The position numbers and the translations under genes were made by a program. The notes beneath the pieces were generated by a model, which was given only the letters and a program-made list of their open reading frames with translations, did no database searches and had not been told where the DNA came from. A DNA stretch of 9,833 nt from Pseudothermotoga sp. (GTDB lineage Bacteria > Thermotogota > Thermotogae > Thermotogales > DSM-5069), in assembly GCA_028276125.1 (NCBI GenBank), contig JAPYWY010000039.1:1-9833 (forward strand), written 5' to 3'. Positions 1-7,210 of this stretch are shown here, piece after piece; the first letter of the stretch is position 1; each line of letters begins with the position of its first letter.

Positions 1-255
1 GTTCTGACCCACCGGTGCACCGGCCCTGATTTGCTCGAGTATGTCTTCCTCCACACCGAGCTGCGCACTGTGGAACACTTCAATCTTCACGTCTCCCTTG
101 GTTCTTTCTTCCACGGCCTTGGCCCACTTCAAGAAAGCTTCATGGTAAGGTTCTGTGGCTGCGAGAACATGATTGAACCTGAGCACGTACTTAGGTGCTG
201 CAAGCAGTGTGCCGAGGACAATTACCGCGATGGTTAAGACCAGCAGTTTCCTCAT
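1..255 (-). CDS. dctP: TRAP transporter solute-binding protein, DctP family (partial, N-terminus)
   Basis: The first 85 codons read from an ATG at 255 and run off the left edge. DctP-family proteins bind organic anions, such as dicarboxylates and sugar acids, outside the membrane and pass them to the DctQM permease, driven by an ion gradient. Residues 1-20 form a typical signal peptide: M-R-K, a hydrophobic stretch (LLVLTIAVIVLGTLLA), then a likely Ala-type cleavage site. The mature start (YVLRFNHVLAATEPYHEAF), the segment WAKAVEERTKG and the segment VFHSAQLGVEEDILEQIRAG fit the beginning of the DctP fold, where a strand with bound-ligand contacts is followed by the helix that selects large organic anions. 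A GGAGGGAG ribosome site precedes the start. dctQ and dctM would be expected to the left of the window. The substrate cannot be told from this fragment; the divergent kinase hints at a sugar acid. Confidence 0.88.
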   Translation of the reverse strand, partial: MRKLLVLTIAVIVLGTLLAAPKYVLRFNHVLAATEPYHEAFLKWAKAVEERTKGDVKIEVFHSAQLGVEEDILEQIRAGAPVGQN

Positions 256-281
256 TGGAACTCCCTCCCTCGCGAAAAATA

Positions 282-318
282 TTTTGACAAACCCCCATAT
301 AACAGTGGGCTGTCAAAA
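282..318. repeat. Inverted repeat TTTTGACA / TGTCAAAA, candidate operator of dctP
   Basis: Perfect 8-bp arms at 282-289 and 311-318 are separated by 21 bp, so arm centres are 29 bp apart. The right arm covers the predicted dctP start point and the left arm lies in its leader, a position where a bound repressor would block transcription. TTGACA inside the arms resembles a -35 box, but no -10 lies at a workable distance on either strand, so an operator reading fits better. A loose RNA hairpin is a less likely alternative. Confidence 0.5.
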
Positions 319-320
319 AA

Positions 321-349
321 ATTATATATGAAAGAGGGACACGTTGCAA
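321..349 (-). promoter_or_regulatory. Promoter of dctP (TTGCAA-17 bp-TATAAT)
   Basis: On the minus strand the -35 TTGCAA lies at 349-344 and a perfect -10 TATAAT at 326-321, with the ideal 17-bp spacer. The start point should be near 314, giving a leader of about 60 bases before the dctP ATG at 255. The -35 sits in an 8-bp palindrome (GTTGCAAC, 343-350), so it reads the same on both strands. Confidence 0.7.
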
Positions 350-370
350 CAGGAATCCCCTTGTTAACAT
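344..370 (+). promoter_or_regulatory. Possible promoter of the permease-kinase pair
   Basis: On the plus strand TTGCAA (344-349) is followed after a short 15-bp spacer by TGT-TAACAT (362-370), an extended -10 with 4 of 6 consensus bases. A second weak candidate is TGG-TAAGAT (446-454), without a clear -35. The first would share its palindromic -35 with the divergent dctP promoter. Neither is strong. The ribosome site of the first gene is AGGGGG at 474-479. Confidence 0.3.
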
Positions 371-486
371 TTCTCGCAGCGTTCTAACCCAGCGGTGAAA
401 GCACTGTGAAATGTGTATCAGAAAAGCTTTTGCGCTCGCTTTTGTTGGTAAGATTCAAAGTGTGAGCTCAACCAGGGGGATGACGA

Positions 487-1815
487 ATGGTCGATCTCGT
501 GATCGTGCTGAACCTCTTCTTTGCCACGGTGTACTTGACGATCAAAGAACCGAAGATAAGGATAAAGGACAAAGATATCTCGTTGGACCACGCGAAGTCT
601 TCTGTGTTAGCCTTGATCTTACTCATCGCCACAGGAGTGGTCCCTCTCACTCTGATCAGAACGTCCTTGATGAAGCAGTTGAACATAGTACCGTGGCAGA
701 TACTCGTCATCTTTTTCGGTTCGGCTTACATATGCATCAGTTTGGATGCTTCTGGTTTACTCAAAGTGATCGCCTACAAGTTTCTGAGACTCAGTAGAAG
801 TGACGGTAAAAGACTCTTCTTCAACACGATAGCGCTCGCTGGAATCATGACCGTGTTCACGTCGAACGACATAGTCACACTCACACTAACGCCGATCATT
901 GTCTACATGTCGCAGTATGCAGGAATCGACCCTATTCCCATGCTCATAAGTGTGTTCTTCACCTCAAACACGTGGAGCATGTTCTTCTACATAGGTAACC
1001 CCACGAACGTCATTGTCGCACAGGCTTACTCTCTGAGCTTCTTTGATTACGCAAAGCTGATGTTTATCCCAACCTTGGCTGCGATAATCACCTCTGTAAT
1101 AGGCTTTTATCTGCAGTACCGAAAGAAGATTCCGCAGCGCATCGATGTGCAACTACAGCTCGACGTAGAGAAAACCCTCAAGAGCAAGCTCTACGCGTGG
1201 TTGTCGGGTCTGACCTTTTGTGCTTTCTTCGTGACAGTCGCGATAGGTGATTTCATAAATTTGCCGCTTTGGAAGGCTGTTGTTCTCTACTGCATCATCT
1301 ATGCGGTGCTCAACTTCGTTTTCTCGAGCAAGATGTCGGAATCAAACAACGACTTTTCTTTCTTCGTTGATGTTTTCAAACGCGTTCCTTGGAAAATCCT
1401 TCCCATGATCATAACGTTCTTTGTCTTCGTTCAGGTTTTCTCCATGTACGGGCTCACTGACCTCGTTGCTAAGTTGTTCAACCTTAGGAACGATCTCTTG
1501 GCTTCGCTCTTCACAACATACACGACCGCCTTCGCGGCGAACATAATGATAAACCAGCCCATGACGATCTTCTTCGCGCACGTGCTTTGGCAGAAACCCT
1601 TAATTTACGCAATGAGTTTGGTTGTCGGCTCCAACATAGGTGGGAACATAACGCTCATCGGAGCACTCGCAGGAATGATGTGGTCGCGAATACTTGCAAA
1701 CTATGGCATAGAGATGAACAACGTGAAGTTCATCAAGAACACCTTTTTTGTTGCCATGCTCACGTTGCTCGCCTCCAGTTTGGGCATCGCGCTGACCGCG
1801 TACTTGCTCCGGTGA
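487..1815 (+). CDS. ArsB/NhaD-type (ion transporter superfamily) anion permease
   Basis: A 442-residue integral membrane protein with about ten to twelve hydrophobic segments, the usual size for this family. Marks of the ArsB/NhaD/citrate permease fold are present in both halves. The first half has TSNDIVTLTLTPI (125-137) and IGNPTNVIVAQ (169-179), the counterparts of the SND and GNPTN motifs. The second half has ANIMINQP (351-358) and GSNIGGNITLIGALAGMMW (381-399), the counterparts of the SNLVNN and G-N-LTVIG-S motifs. The start is ATG at 487 with AGGGGG seven bases before it. The next gene, a sugar-acid-type kinase, lies 54 bases downstream on the same strand, so an organic anion substrate taken up by cation or proton symport is inferred. 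Some relatives export arsenite or exchange Na+/H+, but no arsR, arsA or arsC neighbour is seen, so arsenite efflux is not favoured. Confidence 0.8.
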   Translation: MVDLVIVLNLFFATVYLTIKEPKIRIKDKDISLDHAKSSVLALILLIATGVVPLTLIRTSLMKQLNIVPWQILVIFFGSAYICISLDASGLLKVIAYKFLRLSRSDGKRLFFNTIALAGIMTVFTSNDIVTLTLTPIIVYMSQYAGIDPIPMLISVFFTSNTWSMFFYIGNPTNVIVAQAYSLSFFDYAKLMFIPTLAAIITSVIGFYLQYRKKIPQRIDVQLQLDVEKTLKSKLYAWLSGLTFCAFFVTVAIGDFINLPLWKAVVLYCIIYAVLNFVFSSKMSESNNDFSFFVDVFKRVPWKILPMIITFFVFVQVFSMYGLTDLVAKLFNLRNDLLASLFTTYTTAFAANIMINQPMTIFFAHVLWQKPLIYAMSLVVGSNIGGNITLIGALAGMMWSRILANYGIEMNNVKFIKNTFFVAMLTLLASSLGIALTAYLLR

Positions 1816-1856
1816 GGTCTTGCCGGGATCGTTGGCTTGATGTAACATAGCCGTGT

Positions 1857-1863
1857 GGAGGTG
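1857..1863 (+). promoter_or_regulatory. Ribosome binding site GGAGGTG that sets the kinase start
   Basis: GGAGGTG lies six bases before the GTG at 1870. Upstream in-frame GTG codons at 1855 and 1861 overlap this site and have no site of their own, so the GTG at 1870 is the probable start and the protein begins M-G-T-Y-V-G-V-D. Confidence 0.75.
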
Positions 1864-1869
1864 TCATGG

Positions 1870-3312
1870 GTGGGAACTTACGTTGGCGTAGACATTGGCA
1901 CGACCGCCGTGAAGGTCATCCTCTACGATTCTGAAGCGTTGAAGGTTTTGCTTGATGTCAGCGAACCCTACGATGTGTTCACTGTTGGTCCTTCCATGTT
2001 CGAGCAGGACCCTTTCCAGATCGAGAACGCTGTGTTCAAAGCGTTGAAGAGAGTGGGAGAGAAGTTCCACCACGTTGATGCTATCGTCCTCGACAGCATG
2101 TTGCATTCTGTGCTTTTTCTCGATGAGAACTTCCAACCCATGGGGAACGTCATTCCTTGGGTCGACGAACGATCCATACCCCAAGTGCTTCAAGTGAAGA
2201 AGGACAGAGAACTCACAAAATTCCTCCAAAACACGGCAGGGTGTGCCAGCAACTTTGCTTATCCTTTCTTCAAACTCATGTGGTTCGCACAGAACCAGCC
2301 TGAGAAAATCGAAAGGGCGTGTAAGATCGTCTCGATCAAGGATTACATTTTCTACAGGCTCACCGGAACTTTGGTCAGCGATATTTCCGTTGCTTCTGGA
2401 ACAGGATTTCTGGACATTCACAGGAAGGTTTGGTTGACAGACGTGCTCAAAGCGTTGGCAAATGTTGATGAAAGCAAGCTGCCAGAGCTCGTCTCGCCAC
2501 GTTTTGCAAAAGAAATGACCGAAGAAATGTGCAAGAGAACAGAATTTGCCAAAGGTACGATCGTGTTTGTGGGTATTTCGGACGCCGCAGCTTCGAGCAT
2601 AGGTTCCGGCGCGAATGTTGACGATTCGGTGACCATCTCTTCGAGTAGCAGCGCGGCGATAAGGTCCATAGTGAGTGAACCACCGAAAGACTATCCATCA
2701 CCTGGTGTGTGGTGTTACGTTGTGGACGAAGACTACTACATCAGTGGAGTGGCGACGAGTAACGGTGGGATAGTCTTCGACTGGTATGTGAAGCTGTTCT
2801 CGAAGTACGATCATGCCCAGATCATAAAATCGATCGAAGAGAACTTCTACAACGTGGACGTCTCACGCGCCGTTTTGTTCTATCCGTTCGTGTTCAGCGA
2901 GAGATTCCCCGAACTGGATCCGAAACTGAGTGCGAAGTTCCTGAACCTTCGCGGTGACACGACCGAGTGGATGGTTGCGCGGAGTGTCTTGGAGGGTATC
3001 ATCCTGAATCTGAGAAGGATCTTCGATGTGGTCAAGCTCCTGCCTAAGAGATGTGATAGCGTCTACTCAACGGGTGGTTTGACCAGGGCTGATATCTGGA
3101 CGAAGATGCTCGCGACAGTGATCAATCAGAGAATTATCGTGCAGAGTAAGAGACAGGGCACCGCTCTCGGAGCGATCTGGCACCTGCTTGGAGAGGATCA
3201 CAGGAAAAAGTCCATGGAAGCTCTCAAAGATGAACTCGAGATCTACGAACCGGACGAACGACTCGTTCCTCATTATCAAAAACTGTACGAAATGTGGAAA
3301 GAGAAGCTCTGA
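1870..3312 (+). CDS. FGGY-family carbohydrate kinase, gluconokinase-like
   Basis: A 480-residue kinase of the FGGY family, whose members phosphorylate sugars, polyols or sugar acids with ATP. Numbering is from the GTG at 1870. The phosphate-1 loop YVGVDIGTTAVK is at 4-15. SMLHSVLFLDENFQPMGNVI followed by PWVDERS (76-102) is the substrate-side region and reads like gluconokinases. The likely general base is D238 in VGISDAAASSIG. SNGGIVFDW (297-305) matches the NNGG-I-W segment of gluconokinase. The adenosine motif is STGGLTRADIW (400-410), followed by GTALGAIW (430-437). The phosphate-2 loop is unusual: SSSSSAAIR at 257-265 where relatives have G-T-S-G-A-I-R. If it is a gluconokinase, the product 6-phosphogluconate enters the pentose phosphate route. 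Xylulokinase or another sugar-acid specificity remains possible. It is co-oriented with the permease and probably cotranscribed with it. Confidence 0.85.
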   Translation: MGTYVGVDIGTTAVKVILYDSEALKVLLDVSEPYDVFTVGPSMFEQDPFQIENAVFKALKRVGEKFHHVDAIVLDSMLHSVLFLDENFQPMGNVIPWVDERSIPQVLQVKKDRELTKFLQNTAGCASNFAYPFFKLMWFAQNQPEKIERACKIVSIKDYIFYRLTGTLVSDISVASGTGFLDIHRKVWLTDVLKALANVDESKLPELVSPRFAKEMTEEMCKRTEFAKGTIVFVGISDAAASSIGSGANVDDSVTISSSSSAAIRSIVSEPPKDYPSPGVWCYVVDEDYYISGVATSNGGIVFDWYVKLFSKYDHAQIIKSIEENFYNVDVSRAVLFYPFVFSERFPELDPKLSAKFLNLRGDTTEWMVARSVLEGIILNLRRIFDVVKLLPKRCDSVYSTGGLTRADIWTKMLATVINQRIIVQSKRQGTALGAIWHLLGEDHRKKSMEALKDELEIYEPDERLVPHYQKLYEMWKEKL

Positions 3313-3315
3313 AAT

Positions 3316-5043
3316 TCATGAAGCGAACTGTATTTGGTAGAGTTGATAGTAGACTCCTTGATGTGCCAAAAGCTGTGCGTGTTTACCCTCTTCGACTATC
3401 TTGCCGTTGTGCACGACGAGTATTCTGTCCGCGTTCTTCACCGTGGAGAGCCTGTGTGCAATCATGATCATGGTCTTTTCCTTAGAGAGTTCTCTTATCG
3501 CTGCCTCGATCCTCGTCTCGGTTTCCACATCGATGTTGCTGGTGGCTTCGTCGAGTATGAGAATCTTGGCGTCGAACAACACCGCACGAGCAAGGGCGAT
3601 GAGTTGTCTTTCACCAGCAGAGAGCGTGTAACCTCTTTCGACGATCTTGGTGTGGATTCCATCTGTCAGGCGAGACACGATGTCATACGCATGGACTTTT
3701 TCGAGAGCCTCGACGACTTGTTCTTCTGTGTAAGACTCGTCGAACAACCTCACGTTGTCAAGGATCGTTCCCGTGAAGAGGATCACATCTTGAGGAACCG
3801 CCGCAATCTGTTTTCTGATCCTCGTCAAATCGTACTCGAACATCTCCCTCTCGTCGATGAGGATTCGTCCTTTCTGTGGTACGTACAGTCCGTTGATGAG
3901 ATTCATCAAGGATGTCTTTCCCGCACCTGTTTCACCAACGATCGCGGTCAGTTCTCCGGGCTTGAAAACAACGTTGATCCCTTTCAAAACCCACCTTTCT
4001 GAATCGTAACTGAACCAGACATCTTCAAATTTCAGCTCACCCTTCTCGATGGTCAGATGGCTGCCTTTCTTCCCACTCGGCTCTGGTTGTTCGTCCATCA
4101 ACGAGAATATCTTCTCACACGAGGCTGTAGTGTTCTGAATTATGTCGTACTTCTCAGAAATGTCCTCCAAAGGTCTCATGAAGGTGTCTATGTAAGAGAT
4201 GAAAGCGTAGAGTTCACCGAAACTTATTGTCTCTTGCAGGATCATTCTCGCTCCGAAATAGACGATCACGCTCGTAGCCATGTACCTCACGAAACTTATG
4301 AACGGCCGAAAGATACCGAACACGTAGAGCTGTTTCATCTGAGATCTGTACAGCTCCGAGTTCACCGAGTCGAACTCTTTTCTCTTGTAGTTCTCTGCAA
4401 GGAAAAGTTTTATCACACTCATCCCGCTGATGTGTTCCGCAAGGTAAGCGTTCACTTTCGCCAAGTTGGTTCGGACCTCTCTGTAGACTTTCAGATCGAA
4501 GTACCTGAACAGGATCATCGCAACCGCTATGATGGGAAAGATAAAACTGCTCGTCGTGAACAACCTCGGACTCAGGCGAACGAGGAAGTATATCGTACCT
4601 GCGAGGAGAAACACATCCTTCACCATCGCTGTGATGACGCTTGTGAAGAACTCTTGTATGTTCTGGGTATCGTTGACGATCCTCGTGGTGATCCTACCTG
4701 AAGGGTTCTTGTCGAAGAAGGACATGGGTAGACGCAGAACTTTTTCGAAAAGCTCCGTGCGCACATCGTGTACGATCCTGTTGCCCAAGTACGATGTGAC
4801 AAAGGTGCTCAAGTAACTGAGTAAGAATTGCGCCGCAAAGACTCCCACCACTGTGAAACTGAGTCTGTAGATTCCAGAAAGTCTCTCAGACTGAGACAAA
4901 GCCTCGTTGTTTAAGTAGCCGTCTATGATCGTTCTGATCAGTTGTGGTGGCAACAAATCCACCACGGCCGAAACGAGCACTACAAATATCGCAAACACGA
5001 AAAACCAAGCATAAGGCTTTGCGTACTTGAGCAACCTTTTCAA
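3316..5043 (-). CDS. ABC exporter half-transporter (MsbA/TM287-288 type)
   Basis: A fused membrane plus ATPase half-transporter of 575 residues, close to the T. maritima TM287/TM288 size. The start is chosen as TTG at 5043 because GAGGTG (5055-5050) lies six bases upstream; the longer reading from GTG at 5070 has no ribosome site. Six membrane helices fall in roughly residues 10-285. The nucleotide-binding domain has Walker A GETGAGKT (370-377), Q-loop VPQD (Q418), signature LSAGERQ (474-480), Walker B ILILDEATS (494-502) with the catalytic Glu, and the switch His in IAHRLST (530). All catalytic residues are present, so one complete site type is encoded. No partner half-transporter gene is next to it, so it works either as a homodimer or with a subunit coded elsewhere. 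The exported substrate (drug, lipid or peptide) is unknown. It is the last gene of the ferritin run, 38 bases after prmC. Confidence 0.88.
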   Translation of the reverse strand: MKRLLKYAKPYAWFFVFAIFVVLVSAVVDLLPPQLIRTIIDGYLNNEALSQSERLSGIYRLSFTVVGVFAAQFLLSYLSTFVTSYLGNRIVHDVRTELFEKVLRLPMSFFDKNPSGRITTRIVNDTQNIQEFFTSVITAMVKDVFLLAGTIYFLVRLSPRLFTTSSFIFPIIAVAMILFRYFDLKVYREVRTNLAKVNAYLAEHISGMSVIKLFLAENYKRKEFDSVNSELYRSQMKQLYVFGIFRPFISFVRYMATSVIVYFGARMILQETISFGELYAFISYIDTFMRPLEDISEKYDIIQNTTASCEKIFSLMDEQPEPSGKKGSHLTIEKGELKFEDVWFSYDSERWVLKGINVVFKPGELTAIVGETGAGKTSLMNLINGLYVPQKGRILIDEREMFEYDLTRIRKQIAAVPQDVILFTGTILDNVRLFDESYTEEQVVEALEKVHAYDIVSRLTDGIHTKIVERGYTLSAGERQLIALARAVLFDAKILILDEATSNIDVETETRIEAAIRELSKEKTMIMIAHRLSTVKNADRILVVHNGKIVEEGKHAQLLAHQGVYYQLYQIQFAS

Positions 5044-5081
5044 GACGACCACCTCGAAAGTTAGTTCCACGAATTATTTTA

Positions 5082-5900
5082 TCACGCGACGTCGAGTCTG
5101 AAAAACCTGGTCCTGCTGAATTGATCTTTCAAGAATGTGAGTGTTCCAAGGCCCTTGAGGAGGTCCCTCAATGGACCTTCCTGCTCTGGTGACATCTCCA
5201 TGATGATCGTTTTTCGAGCGAGGAGGGAAGGATCGGAAAAGAAATTTCGGTAGAACTCGAGCCCGTCTTCCCCCGCAAAGAGTGCCTCGTGTGGTTCTTT
5301 TTTAACGTCGGCGGGAAGTTCGGCGCGTGTCGAAACATACGGCGGATTCGAAACGATGAGTTGAACATCGTCTAGAACGGAACGCAAGGGAGCAAGATAT
5401 GCACCTTTCAACAGCTGGACATGGACTTTGTACCGTTCGATGTTTCGTCTGGCAGTCTCAAGCGCTCTTTCACTCACATCCGTTGCGAGAACTTCGCATC
5501 GACTCTCGAGTGCGATCGCTATGGCAATACAGCCCGTACCGGTTCCTATGTCCGCCACCACCTTGAAACTCCTTTCTTCGATGAGTTCCAAAGCCAAGTC
5601 GACCAGCAATTCCGTCTCAATGCGTGGCACGAACACACCTTCGCACACGTAGAGTTCTAAACCGTGAAAGTAGCATCGTTCAGTGATGTACTGCAACGGA
5701 TAGCCATTCGCGCGTTTCTTAGAGAGTGAAATCGCCATTTGACACACGTTTTCGTCGATCTCTTCTTCGAAGTTCATCAACAATCTTTCACGTGTCTGCG
5801 AGGTGACCTTACTCAATATGGACAAAGCCTCCGAACCTGGCGATTCGGAGGCCTCTTTCAGAACATCTTTGAGGACGGTGTAAAGTTCTCTCAGCTTCAT
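5082..5900 (-). CDS. prmC: Peptide chain release factor N5-glutamine methyltransferase PrmC (HemK)
   Basis: PrmC methylates the glutamine of the GGQ motif in release factors RF1 and RF2 using S-adenosylmethionine, which raises termination efficiency. The 272-residue product has the helical N-terminal domain that docks the release factor, the linker GYPLQYI...VFVPRIETELLVD (66-101), the SAM-binding loop ADIGTGTGCIAIAIA (116-130), the acidic D141 region, and the catalytic NPPY (185-188) that defines glutamine N-methyltransferases. The start is ATG at 5900, which overlaps the TGA of the DUF59 gene as ATGA. An in-frame upstream start would lie inside that gene. No good ribosome site sits directly before it, so translation is probably coupled. 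As I recall, T. maritima also has a DUF59 gene (TM0487) next to hemK (TM0488), which supports this pair as a conserved unit. Confidence 0.93.
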   Translation of the reverse strand: MKLRELYTVLKDVLKEASESPGSEALSILSKVTSQTRERLLMNFEEEIDENVCQMAISLSKKRANGYPLQYITERCYFHGLELYVCEGVFVPRIETELLVDLALELIEERSFKVVADIGTGTGCIAIAIALESRCEVLATDVSERALETARRNIERYKVHVQLLKGAYLAPLRSVLDDVQLIVSNPPYVSTRAELPADVKKEPHEALFAGEDGLEFYRNFFSDPSLLARKTIIMEMSPEQEGPLRDLLKGLGTLTFLKDQFSRTRFFRLDVA

Positions 5901-6196
5901 ATTCCGAACTTTTTCTTTATCTCCTCGCTCATCCTGTCGGGCGTCCAAGGTGGATCGAAGGTCAGGTTGATCTTGACGTCCTTCACACCCTCGATCTGCC
6001 TTACTTTGTCTTCAGCGTCCTGTAAGATGAGTCCAGCCAAAGGACACGCCGGTGTCGTCATCGTCATCGTGATCGTGACGTTGCTCTCCTCGTCCACAGC
6101 CACATCGTACACGAGCCCAAGGCTCACTATGTCCAAACCTATCTCGAAGTCGATGACTTGTTTCAAAGCTTCAAATACCTTTTCCTTCGTGACCAA
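5897..6196 (-). CDS. DUF59/MIP18-family protein, probable Fe-S cluster assembly factor (SufT-like)
   Basis: A 99-residue single-domain protein of the DUF59 (MIP18, PaaD/SufT-like) family, whose members help load iron-sulfur clusters onto target proteins. Family marks are the early segment VIDFEIGLDIVSLGLVY (14-30; relatives usually read D-P-E here, this one D-F-E), the conserved cysteine C51 in TTPACPLAGLI, and the C-terminal LTFDPPWTPDRMSEEI segment. The start is TTG at 6196 with GAGGGA nine bases before it. It follows the ferritin-like gene by 13 bases and overlaps prmC by four. Its place after two iron proteins fits iron supply for cluster maturation. The family assignment is firm; the exact client proteins are unknown. 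Confidence 0.87.
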   Translation of the reverse strand: MVTKEKVFEALKQVIDFEIGLDIVSLGLVYDVAVDEESNVTITMTMTTPACPLAGLILQDAEDKVRQIEGVKDVKINLTFDPPWTPDRMSEEIKKKFGI

Positions 6197-6209
6197 GCTA
6201 ACACTTCCC

Positions 6210-6695
6210 TCAAGAAAGTTTTTCGAGAAGATCGCTCAGTATCGTTACGTGAGACATCTCTTCACGAACAATGAGATCGATCTTGTCCTTTCCAAGTCCC
6301 TGTGGAATCATTTCCTTCAGACCGAGGTAAAAGATTATCGAATCTTTTTCAACGTCGATGGCTATTCTCAAAACTTCTGAGAGCGATCTGACCTGGTTGA
6401 ATCTCGTTGTTGGGTCCAGTTTGGGATCGAACACCTTTCCACTCACCATTGCCCTCAAGTACGCTGCAGCCTCACCCTGAGGATCGAGAAATTGAGAGAG
6501 TTCCCTCTCTTTCTTGGCCAGATCGAGCCTCATTTGGTGGAATCTCTTCTCATGTTCCTTCTCCATTTCCGCGAGCTTCAAGAAGATGGATTTTTTCGTG
6601 TATTCAGGGAACATCTCAGCTGCTTTGTTGTAGAAAGCGACACCGTTTCTTTCAATCTGTTCAGCCATTTCGAATACCTCATCGATGTTGAACAT
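6210..6695 (-). CDS. Ferritin-like diiron protein (rubrerythrin-type four-helix bundle, no rubredoxin domain)
   Basis: A 161-residue ferritin-like protein. Two half-repeats each carry a metal-binding helix pair: E15 in IERNGVAFY, then E45 and H48 in the ExxH of LAEMEKEH; later E116 in VEKDSIIFY, then E146 and H149 in REEMSH. This is the full ligand set of a rubrerythrin-type diiron site. There is no C-terminal CxxC rubredoxin domain and no cysteine at all, so electrons must come from another protein if it is a peroxidase. T. maritima has a ferritin-like diiron protein of similar design (TM1526). The ATG at 6695 is preferred, with GAGGGAG eight bases upstream. A GTG at 6704 that overlaps the ferritin stop as GTGA is possible but would place the site too close. 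It probably scavenges peroxide or handles iron. Confidence 0.85.
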   Translation of the reverse strand: MFNIDEVFEMAEQIERNGVAFYNKAAEMFPEYTKKSIFLKLAEMEKEHEKRFHQMRLDLAKKERELSQFLDPQGEAAAYLRAMVSGKVFDPKLDPTTRFNQVRSLSEVLRIAIDVEKDSIIFYLGLKEMIPQGLGKDKIDLIVREEMSHVTILSDLLEKLS

Positions 6696-6700
6696 GAGAT

Positions 6701-7189
6701 TCACTCCCTCTTCGCCAGCTCTGCATCAAGCATGATTATACCAGCAAAGTTGTCTTTTATGCGCTCGAGCAAAGAGAGGATTTTCTGAGCGTTCGCTTCC
6801 TCTTCGATCTGCTCGTTAACGAACCAATTCAAAAAGACAAGGGAAGCGTTGTCGTTCAGTTTCTTGGCGAGCTCAACCAAACTGTTTATGCTTGCCGTAA
6901 CTTTTTGCTCGTGCTCGTAAGTGTGCTTGAAGACTTCCAGCGGCGAAGACCAATCTTTCTTTGGTTCGTCCAGCGCGTACAATTCCACTCTTCCGCCTCG
7001 CTCGTTGATGTGCTCGAAGAACTTCATCGCGTGACCAACCTCTTCTTGTGCTTGTTTCTTCATCCAGTGAGCCATCCCTTCGAGATTTTCGTGTTCGAAG
7101 TATGCAGCCATTGAAAGATAAAGGTAAGCTGAAGCGAGTTCCTTTTTGATCTGTTCGTTGAACGCCTTTTCGATCTCCTTTGGGATCAT
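6701..7189 (-). CDS. ftnA: Ferritin (non-haem, FtnA type)
   Basis: Ferritins oxidise Fe(II) and store the iron in a 24-subunit shell. This 162-residue protein (ATG at 7189) has the complete bacterial ferroxidase centre: E17 in KKELASAYLY, E50 and H53 in QEEVGHAMKFF, E94 in YEHEQKV, Q127 and E130 in NEQIEEE. These numbers coincide with those of E. coli FtnA, which also supports this start over the GTG three bases earlier. There is no haem-ligand Met in the bacterioferritin position that I can identify, and no cysteine. AGGAGGTG ends seven bases before the ATG. It is the first gene of the minus-strand run; its stop overlaps or abuts the following ferritin-like gene. Regulation by iron is expected for the family, but no clear Fur box is visible in the very short upstream region. 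Confidence 0.94.
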   Translation of the reverse strand: MIPKEIEKAFNEQIKKELASAYLYLSMAAYFEHENLEGMAHWMKKQAQEEVGHAMKFFEHINERGGRVELYALDEPKKDWSSPLEVFKHTYEHEQKVTASINSLVELAKKLNDNASLVFLNWFVNEQIEEEANAQKILSLLERIKDNFAGIIMLDAELAKRE

Positions 7190-7210
7190 CACTCAACACC
7201 TCCTCAATAG

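Noticed and set aside
284..316. The two TTGACA hexamers in the divergent region as -35 boxes
   Set aside because: No acceptable -10 lies 15-19 bp from either; the better minus-strand promoter uses TTGCAA and TATAAT, leaving these as arms of an inverted repeat.
487..1815. Reading the permease as an arsenite efflux pump
   Set aside because: The fold motifs match ArsB but also other ion-transporter-superfamily members, and the partner gene is a sugar-type kinase with no ars genes in view.
1864..2421. 185-codon minus-strand open frame inside the kinase gene
   Set aside because: It lies fully antisense to a well supported FGGY kinase, has no recognisable domain, and its composition is that of a reverse-complement shadow.
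3256..3268. Perfect inverted repeat GAACGA-C-TCGTTC near the end of the kinase gene
   Set aside because: It lies inside coding sequence and has no T-run on either side, so a terminator role is not supported; short dyads like this occur by chance.
3334..4701. Two plus-strand open frames of over 200 codons opposite the ABC exporter
   Set aside because: They are antisense to a gene with every ABC motif in place; their products are rich in His, Arg and Glu without any fold I recognise.
5739..6380. 213-codon plus-strand open frame across prmC, DUF59 and the diiron gene
   Set aside because: It spans the junctions of three clear minus-strand genes and has no ribosome site or known motif.
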